A DNA stretch of 17,930 nt from Bacillota bacterium (GTDB lineage Bacteria > Vulcanimicrobiota > JAMDEM01). A program made the position numbers and the translations under genes. Below the pieces are notes generated by a model. That model worked only from the letters and a program-made list of their open reading frames with translations. It did no database searches and was not told where the DNA came from. The DNA is taken from positions 1-17,930 of the forward strand of contig JAMDEM010000013.1 of NCBI GenBank assembly GCA_023486985.1, given 5' to 3'. Below are positions 12,271 to 17,930 of the stretch, piece after piece; positions within the stretch are counted from its first letter, which is position 1, and each line of letters begins with the position of its first letter.

Positions 12271-13410
12271 ATGAGAAATGAAAGATTTCTGGCTCTCTCA
12301 ATTATACTGGGTTTTCTCCTGCTGGGGTTTATTTTAAAGTTCGGCAATACGCCCATCGTGGTGGCTTCAGGAACCAATCCCACTGCAGTTGTTACCGCGG
12401 ATAATCCCGGTGCGCCGGTTGCTGTGGTTGAGGGCTCTGATATTATGGCTGCATCAGATGATAATCCGATGAGCCCCTTTTTCAAAAAAATTAAAATAAG
12501 CAAGCCTGTCACTTTTAAAAATCTTGCCATTTTTCCGGTGTCAGGCTTAAGAGAAAAATCAACCGGATCTCTTGCCTCATTTGATGAGGCTGCAGCCAAA
12601 AAGATGATACTAATTACGGAAATCGGAAACGGCAGTGTAAATGAACTTCTTGTTGAGAATACCTCTTCAAAATATATTTTCATAATGGCAGGTGAGATTC
12701 TTACCGGATGCAAGCAGGACAGAATGTTAAAAGACGACATTCTCATCCCTCCTAACAGCGGAAAAATTAAAGTAGCAGCTTACTGCACCGAGCATGGCAG
12801 GTGGACATCCAAATCCGAAACCTTCGCTTCCCAGAAAACTGCATCAAACATCGGGGTCCGCCAGGCGGCAAGGGCGACAAACGAGCAGGGAAAGGTATGG
12901 GCGAAGATAGAGAAGACCCAGGAAAATGTTTCAGCCTCCCCGGCAACAGGAGCAATGAACGAAACATACCAGGATAAAAAAGTTCAAAACTCGATGGCTG
13001 ACTATAGAAAAAAATTCAAGGATTTGCCGTCCCTTTATCCGGATATGAATGGAGTAATTGTTGCCGTAAACGGTGAAGTTCTTTGTGCCGATATTTTTGG
13101 AGATTCCGTTGTTATGCAGAAACTGTATGAGAAACTTCTTGATTCGTATATTCTTGAGGCTCTTTCAAGAAAGGATGATGACGGGAAGGCGGGCTTAAAT
13201 CTGGCAAAGGCATTCCTTAAAAATGCCTACTCGGCAGATTATAACCGCATAAAAACGCCCGGAGAAGGAAATCTCTGGGAGATTAAGTCTTCGAAGATTG
13301 CCGGCGCAAGCCTTATTTACGAGAAGGATCTTCTGCATTGCGAACTCTTTCCCGCAATAGAACAACCTATAGAAAAACCAGAGGACGGGGGATTTCAAAG
13401 ACAGTATTGA
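12271..13410 (+). CDS. Membrane-anchored or secreted DUF6569 (ARPP-1-like) protein
   Basis: The 379-residue protein starts with a hydrophobic segment (about 6-23), a signal peptide or anchor. A Pro/Ala/Val-rich linker follows (about 28-65). The body (about 70-350) contains FKNLAIFPVSG, VENTSSKYIFIMAGEILTG, CKQDRMLKDDILIPPNSG and VAAYCTEHGRW (about 140-178). This (M/L)AGE.L.G.KQ(D/N)R.L...LIP..S...V.C.E.GRW pattern is, from memory, that of DUF6569/ARPP-1, whose function is not known. C147 and C172 might pair outside the cytoplasm. An AGGAGG site lies 9 bases before the ATG. The upstream structured RNA may control it. Family call fairly sure; role unknown. Confidence 0.75.
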   Translation: MRNERFLALSIILGFLLLGFILKFGNTPIVVASGTNPTAVVTADNPGAPVAVVEGSDIMAASDDNPMSPFFKKIKISKPVTFKNLAIFPVSGLREKSTGSLASFDEAAAKKMILITEIGNGSVNELLVENTSSKYIFIMAGEILTGCKQDRMLKDDILIPPNSGKIKVAAYCTEHGRWTSKSETFASQKTASNIGVRQAARATNEQGKVWAKIEKTQENVSASPATGAMNETYQDKKVQNSMADYRKKFKDLPSLYPDMNGVIVAVNGEVLCADIFGDSVVMQKLYEKLLDSYILEALSRKDDDGKAGLNLAKAFLKNAYSADYNRIKTPGEGNLWEIKSSKIAGASLIYEKDLLHCELFPAIEQPIEKPEDGGFQRQY

Positions 13411-13433
13411 TAAATTGATATAAGAAACAGAAA

Positions 13434-13598
13434 GTTCCCGAAGGGAGCGTGGCAATCTCGTTTTACTCTCTCCCTTTGGGAGAGGGTTGGAGTGAGGGCA
13501 TCATTGCGAGGCTGCAAAAGCCCAGCGTGAGCGTTAGGGGTACCCGTCCCAAAGGGATGGGTCGAATCCCCGCCCTGAAAGGGTGGGTGGGCAATCTC
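13434..13598. repeat. Array of three intergenic repeats
   Basis: 13434-13459: truncated element with TTCCC-GAA-GGGA and GGCAATCTC end. 13466-13498: CTCTCCC-TTT-GGGAGAG, then GGTTGGAGTGAGGG, kin of the outer repeat in the fusion gene. 13501-13598: full element TCATTGCGAG...GGCAATCTC, with stem ACCCGTCCC-AAA-GGGATGGGT and the CCCTGAAAGGGTGGGTG cargo shared with 497-512. No gene is supported here; 13599-13690 is AT-rich without clear features. Confidence 0.75.
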
Positions 13599-13692
13599 AA
13601 AAAATTAAAAAAATTTTTAAAATTCAGAAGGATTTTTTTGTAAAGTAAGGAATAATACGAATTTATGGTTGTAAGTTCTAAAACTCGCAGCC

Positions 13693-13774
13693 GTGGATAA
13701 AGCCCCTCTTTATCCACAATACAGCAACAGTTTCTCTTGCAGTTTGTAAAGTTTTTATTTACAAAATAAAGGAG
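13693..13774 (+). promoter_or_regulatory. Leader hairpins and ribosome site of the RHS gene
   Basis: A perfect 10-bp stem GTGGATAAAG/CTTTATCCAC with loop CCCCT (13693-13717) is followed by a second stem TTTGTAAA/TTTACAAA (13743-13765), ending three bases before the AAGGAGG site (13768-13774). The pair could modulate translation, or the first could be another palindromic repeat. No known riboswitch class is recognised. Confidence 0.4.
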
Positions 13775-13783
13775 GAATGGGTT

Positions 13784-16700
13784 GTGAGGTTTCACAAGAA
13801 TATTAGGATTTTCTCTCTGGTTATCCTCTTATCTTTTCTATTGGAAATTCTTTCTCCTGCAGTCCTTATGGCTGCCAATCTGCCGAATAAGGCGAGGTAT
13901 CGTCTCAATTCCGTACAACCTCTGCTAACAATCATCCAGCCAAAAGTAAAGTCTGAGCGCTCTATTGTTAATCAAATTTTAGAAAAAGAAAATAAAAAGA
14001 TTCCAAAAACAGCTTTCTATCATAATGGAAAACTATTGTTCAGCAGGGACTATCCAGAATTGGCAAAGAGGCCAAAAACTTTAAAAGAATGGAAAAATTA
14101 TAAAACAACTTTCTACCCGCCGCCGGTTCCTGCCAATAGAACATACATTCCATTTAAAGATGGTTTAGTTCCTCCAGGTCCCAGTGATGCAACTCCAGCA
14201 CCTGATTCTGGCCAGGTAGGGATTAACAAGCAAAAACTGCTTCTTGCTTATAATGATTCCGAAAATTCATTTCCTCTGGGATTACCAGACCAGAAAGAAC
14301 TGGTAGCTCAGGGTGGAGGGGAACCTCCTCTTGGGTGGTCCCGGCAGCTTGTGCAAAATGGAACCTTTCTTCCAATAAATATAGGTGACGGGATAACATA
14401 TGCCAATGATTTTCAGGATTACCATAAAGATTACAGCACTTATGAAGTACCCCCAGTTACAGGAGGAGAAGTAAACACCACACAGTTTCTGGATTATATT
14501 GCCCCAATACCTTCGTGGAATTCAACCGTCAGAAATACATGGATGTCCTATGAAAGCCGGGTAAGAAACTGGAAAGATCCCGGCACTGGAGCTATTGGGC
14601 ATGAAGTCCGTATTTATATGTATAATATTGACTATCCTAACGGGGTTCTGGTATTTGAAGAAGTTCTTGGAGGTTCCTACTATACCGAAGAATATAATTA
14701 TTATTATTTTCCCAGTCCTAACATAGTTGGGAAATGGCATTATAAGAAAATTAGAAATGGTAACATAGCAGAGCAAGTTGACATAAATGTCCGTGAACTT
14801 GCAACCTTTGATTTTGCTCCAAATCCAGAAATTCTTTATACCGACAGCCACGATGGTTCTGTAATTAATGCACTTATTTATGGAAACGCAGGAGATCCTG
14901 GGTCTTTGTGGAAACCGGGAAATCCCCACTGGACTTTGAAAATTTCAAGTGCTACGGATCCCAATAATACTCCAATAAGAACTTTGTCTGGAGATATAAC
15001 CAATGATCCCGTTACCGGGCAACAGTCTCTTCCTTTAAAAAACACTGACGGATCTCCAGTATTTTGGGATGGAAAAAATGAGCAGGGGCAATATGTTCCT
15101 GAAGGAACGTATAAATATACTTTAAAAGTTACCTGTGACCAGCTTAAAAATGGGTCTGAGGAGGCTTACGGCGGGGGCATAAATTTTGCTTTTGTAGAAA
15201 AAAAGGCTCCTGACGTAATAACAGGAAAATATTCCCGCTCTTTTCCTGATTTATCATGGGATTCTCGAATTCTTCCTGTTGTAATATCGAGAACATACAA
15301 TATTAGCGAGCATAATAAAGCCCCTTATTACGGCTGGAAGTTTAACTTTGATACATCTACAAATGAAGTGCAGGAAACAAGCACAAGGACTTCTGCATAT
15401 GTTCAGCGTCCCAGCACTAGAGACAAATTTGTAAATGAGGGAGCTGGTTATGTTCCAGCAACTCAGGATTTAAATTCCACCCTTACAAAAAATGGAAATA
15501 ATATTTTGACTCTTACCACAAAGGATCAAGTTAAATATGAATATGACGGAAACAACAAAAACCGCCTTAAAAAGATTTATGAGCCAAACGGAAACACAAT
15601 AACCTTTACTTATGAAACCCCGCCTGGCGGAGAAGCTAGAGTAAGCCAGATAACAGACACCTGCGGAAGAATCTTTAATGTTACTTATGATTCAAACAAT
15701 AAAATTATCGCTATCGCCGATCCTTCAGGCAGAGCCATAAATTACGAATATGATCAAAACGGCAATTTGAGCGCGGCTGTATATCCCCTTGGTTATCGAA
15801 TTCAATATCAATATGATCAGGATCGCCGCCTTATAGGAATTACCGATCGCAGAGGATTTACAACAGCAAATACTTTTGATTCTCTTGACCGGCAAACCTC
15901 TGAAACAAACGCCAAAAGCGTAGTTACCACTTTCACTTACAGCACTAACCCGAATAAGAGTGTTATTACAAGAAACGGCAGAAGCACTACTCTTTATTAT
16001 AATGATTCTGGAGATGTAATTCAGGCACAAGATGCATTAGGGCACTCTAACTTCTCAGAGTATGATTCACGCAGGAATCTCACAAAATCAATAGACGCAA
16101 AAGGCAATGCAACTAATTTTACCTATGATTCCAAGAACAACCTGACTTCGGCTACAGACACCTTAAACAATACTGTTTCAATTGCATACGAGCCAAATTT
16201 CAACAGGCCTTCTCAGATTACTACACCTCTAGGACAGGTTACACAGTTCTTTTATGATGGAAACGGCAATCTTACAAGGACACACGATGCTCTTGGCTAC
16301 GATACTTTGTATTATTACGACAGCTACGGGCAGGTAACAAGGACGGTTGATGCCAGAGGATACGGCACTGATTTTGCCTATGACACTTTGGGGAGGCTTA
16401 TATCCACAACTGACGCTCTGAACCATACAACCACGTTTTCTTACGATGGACGGGGTAATATACTTACAAAAACAGATGCCCTCAGTAATGTAACAAGCTG
16501 GAGCTATGATGTTCTTGACCGCCTTTTAAGTGTTACCGATGCCCAGCAACATACAGCTTCCGTTTCATATGATGAAAATTCGAATGTCCTTCGTGTTACA
16601 GATCCCCTTCTGAGAATAACCAGATATAATTACGATCCGTTGAATCTCCTTACTACAGTCACAGATGCCAAAAATCAGCAGACACAATATAGCTATGATC

Positions 16701-17930
16701 TTGAAAACAATCTTGTTTCTATAACAGATGCAAGAGGCGGAGTAACAACCTTCACCTATGATCTGGATAATAGAAAAATATCAGAGGCGGATCCAATAGG
16801 CAGAGACGTGCAGTATTCTTATGATGAAAATCATCAGTTGATAACGAGAACAACCGGCGGCAATCACGCCCCAATAAATTACAGTTATGATGTCCTTGGC
16901 CGGCTCATTCAAAAGACGTATCCTGACCAGACAAGCGTAAGTTATACTTATGATGCCATATCCCGAAGAACTGCAATGACAGATACCATAGGAACTTACA
17001 CTTATCAATATGATTCCTTGAACAGGCTTACATCAACAACAGCTCCCGGCAACAAAACAATTTCCTATCAATATGATCCTAATGGAAATCTTCTTACTCT
17101 CACAGAACCTGAAGGCACTCAAGCATCATATTCATATGATGCGATTGGCCGCCTTATATCAGCTTCACGAGTTGGAAAGAGTGCCAATTATGTTTATGAT
17201 GCCGTGAACAATCTTACATCTGTAACAAATTCCAATGGAACTATTGGCAATTTTACTTATGATAACCTTCACAGATTAACTCAGGTAAATTATTTGTCTT
17301 CAGGAAATCCAATTTTTTCAGCCGCATATCAATTTGATCCCATGGGTAACAGAACAAGAAAGACCGTAACAAGGCCCAACAGGACTTGGAATGAAGATTA
17401 TTCCTATGATGCATTAGATCAACTGGTTCAAGTGCTGCGTCCTCAGGGTGAATCAATCTTTGCTTACGACGCCTCCGGCAATCTTACCTCCGAGAATATT
17501 AGCGGAAGAGGCACAATAAATTATTCTTATAATCCAGCCAATGAATTAACAAACATAACATATCCAGATCTGCCTCAGATGAATCTTTCTTACGATTTCA
17601 ATGGAAATCTTTATCAGAAGACTCAGGACACTTCAACTACAACATATTACTGGGATTTTGAAGACAGACTCACAAGGGTTCACCACCCTGATAATCAGGA
17701 AAGCTTGTTTAATTATAACGGGGATGGATTAAGAGTCAGGCGGTCGCCTAAGAATGGTCCTCCTGTAAATTATTTATGGAGCGGGAGTGAAGTTTTAAAG
17801 GAATATTCAGATCAAGGCGGTCCGCCTCCGGTAAGTTATTTTTACGGTGCAGGTGAGATTTGCCAGGAGCAGGGCGGAACTTATAGATTTCCTCATCATG
17901 ACGGGCTGGGCAGTGCGGTTACACTTACAG
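13784..17930 (+). CDS. Secreted RHS/YD-repeat protein (3' end outside window)
   Basis: The frame stays open for 1382 codons to the window edge. A Sec signal peptide is clear: MRFHKNIRIFSLVILLSFLL then EILSPAVLMA, with cleavage likely near AA-NLP. Next comes a region of no clear family (about 35-400), a FlgD-like Ig segment (WDGKNEQGQYVPEGTYKYTLKV, about 425-448), a DUF6531-like pre-RHS domain (PDVITGKYSRSFPDLSWDSR ... ISRTYN ... GWKFNFD, about 475-525), and some 35 YD repeats (Y-x-Y-D-x-x-G-x-L, about 586-1340). HHDGLGSAVTLT at the edge is the start of the RHS core, after which a variable toxin or effector domain is expected. RHS shells enclose and deliver C-terminal toxins. The GTG start (13784) is set by AAGGAGG nine bases upstream; an ATG at 13777 is in another frame and stops at once. 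Confidence 0.92.
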   Translation, partial: MRFHKNIRIFSLVILLSFLLEILSPAVLMAANLPNKARYRLNSVQPLLTIIQPKVKSERSIVNQILEKENKKIPKTAFYHNGKLLFSRDYPELAKRPKTLKEWKNYKTTFYPPPVPANRTYIPFKDGLVPPGPSDATPAPDSGQVGINKQKLLLAYNDSENSFPLGLPDQKELVAQGGGEPPLGWSRQLVQNGTFLPINIGDGITYANDFQDYHKDYSTYEVPPVTGGEVNTTQFLDYIAPIPSWNSTVRNTWMSYESRVRNWKDPGTGAIGHEVRIYMYNIDYPNGVLVFEEVLGGSYYTEEYNYYYFPSPNIVGKWHYKKIRNGNIAEQVDINVRELATFDFAPNPEILYTDSHDGSVINALIYGNAGDPGSLWKPGNPHWTLKISSATDPNNTPIRTLSGDITNDPVTGQQSLPLKNTDGSPVFWDGKNEQGQYVPEGTYKYTLKVTCDQLKNGSEEAYGGGINFAFVEKKAPDVITGKYSRSFPDLSWDSRILPVVISRTYNISEHNKAPYYGWKFNFDTSTNEVQETSTRTSAYVQRPSTRDKFVNEGAGYVPATQDLNSTLTKNGNNILTLTTKDQVKYEYDGNNKNRLKKIYEPNGNTITFTYETPPGGEARVSQITDTCGRIFNVTYDSNNKIIAIADPSGRAINYEYDQNGNLSAAVYPLGYRIQYQYDQDRRLIGITDRRGFTTANTFDSLDRQTSETNAKSVVTTFTYSTNPNKSVITRNGRSTTLYYNDSGDVIQAQDALGHSNFSEYDSRRNLTKSIDAKGNATNFTYDSKNNLTSATDTLNNTVSIAYEPNFNRPSQITTPLGQVTQFFYDGNGNLTRTHDALGYDTLYYYDSYGQVTRTVDARGYGTDFAYDTLGRLISTTDALNHTTTFSYDGRGNILTKTDALSNVTSWSYDVLDRLLSVTDAQQHTASVSYDENSNVLRVTDPLLRITRYNYDPLNLLTTVTDAKNQQTQYSYDLENNLVSITDARGGVTTFTYDLDNRKISEADPIGRDVQYSYDENHQLITRTTGGNHAPINYSYDVLGRLIQKTYPDQTSVSYTYDAISRRTAMTDTIGTYTYQYDSLNRLTSTTAPGNKTISYQYDPNGNLLTLTEPEGTQASYSYDAIGRLISASRVGKSANYVYDAVNNLTSVTNSNGTIGNFTYDNLHRLTQVNYLSSGNPIFSAAYQFDPMGNRTRKTVTRPNRTWNEDYSYDALDQLVQVLRPQGESIFAYDASGNLTSENISGRGTINYSYNPANELTNITYPDLPQMNLSYDFNGNLYQKTQDTSTTTYYWDFEDRLTRVHHPDNQESLFNYNGDGLRVRRSPKNGPPVNYLWSGSEVLKEYSDQGGPPPVSYFYGAGEICQEQGGTYRFPHHDGLGSAVTLT

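Noticed and set aside
12252..12746. 164-residue minus-strand open frame opposite the DUF6569 gene
   Set aside because: Antisense shadow; the plus-strand frame has a signal segment, family motif and ribosome site.

Overview
The window reads as bacterial chromosome from an uncultured-looking, moderately AT-rich lineage. The genes are dense, use Shine-Dalgarno sites, and include a bacterial LonA protease, a two-component system, a RelBE-like toxin-antitoxin pair and a secreted RHS protein. A geranylgeranyl-reductase-family enzyme and an archaemetzincin also occur. I cannot name the phylum; the mix, together with many short palindromic repeats between genes, would fit one of the candidate bacterial phyla. 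This is inference only.

Layout. 1-82: N-terminus of a YciO/Sua5-family gene (minus). 83-668: repeats only. 669-4933 (minus): a six-gene run with gaps of 5 nt or less, or overlaps. In transcription order it encodes a ribbon-helix-helix antitoxin, a RelE-like toxin, a sensor kinase with a CxxCH motif, a lone receiver protein, a tandem homing-endonuclease-associated-repeat protein and a GGR-family flavoprotein. 4934-5402: operator/promoter of that run, then repeats. 5403-9997 (plus): a gene remnant, lon, an archaemetzincin-histone deacetylase-like fusion and a dcd-family gene. 10001-11395 (minus): cystathionine beta-synthase with a CBS pair. 11396-11732: repeats. 11733-11909: a 58-aa ORF. 11964-12193: promoter, structured RNA and terminator-like hairpin. 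12271-13410: membrane-anchored or secreted DUF6569 (ARPP-1-like) protein. 13411-13783: repeats and an RHS leader. 13784 to the end: an RHS/YD-repeat protein, 3' truncated by the window edge.

How parts work together. The TA promoter carries three TAATAC direct repeats and a near-perfect palindrome and appears to drive the whole signalling operon. The lone receiver lacks an output domain, and the next gene encodes a likely DNA-binding repeat protein. Lon, a gene remnant and the metalloprotease-deacetylase fusion are joined by TAATG stop-start overlaps.

Most unusual. At least two families of palindromic mini-elements with constant ends and variable hairpin stems are scattered here: GTAGTG-headed elements and TCATTGCGAG...GGCAATCTC elements. 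They form head-to-head composites and nest inside one another. Palindromic elements also sit in frame inside two protein genes: the RelE-like toxin, and the archaemetzincin domain between its zinc-motif cysteine and its CxxC. This resembles Rickettsia palindromic elements. The second highlight is the candidate structured RNA upstream of the DUF6569 gene, which I could not match to a known class.
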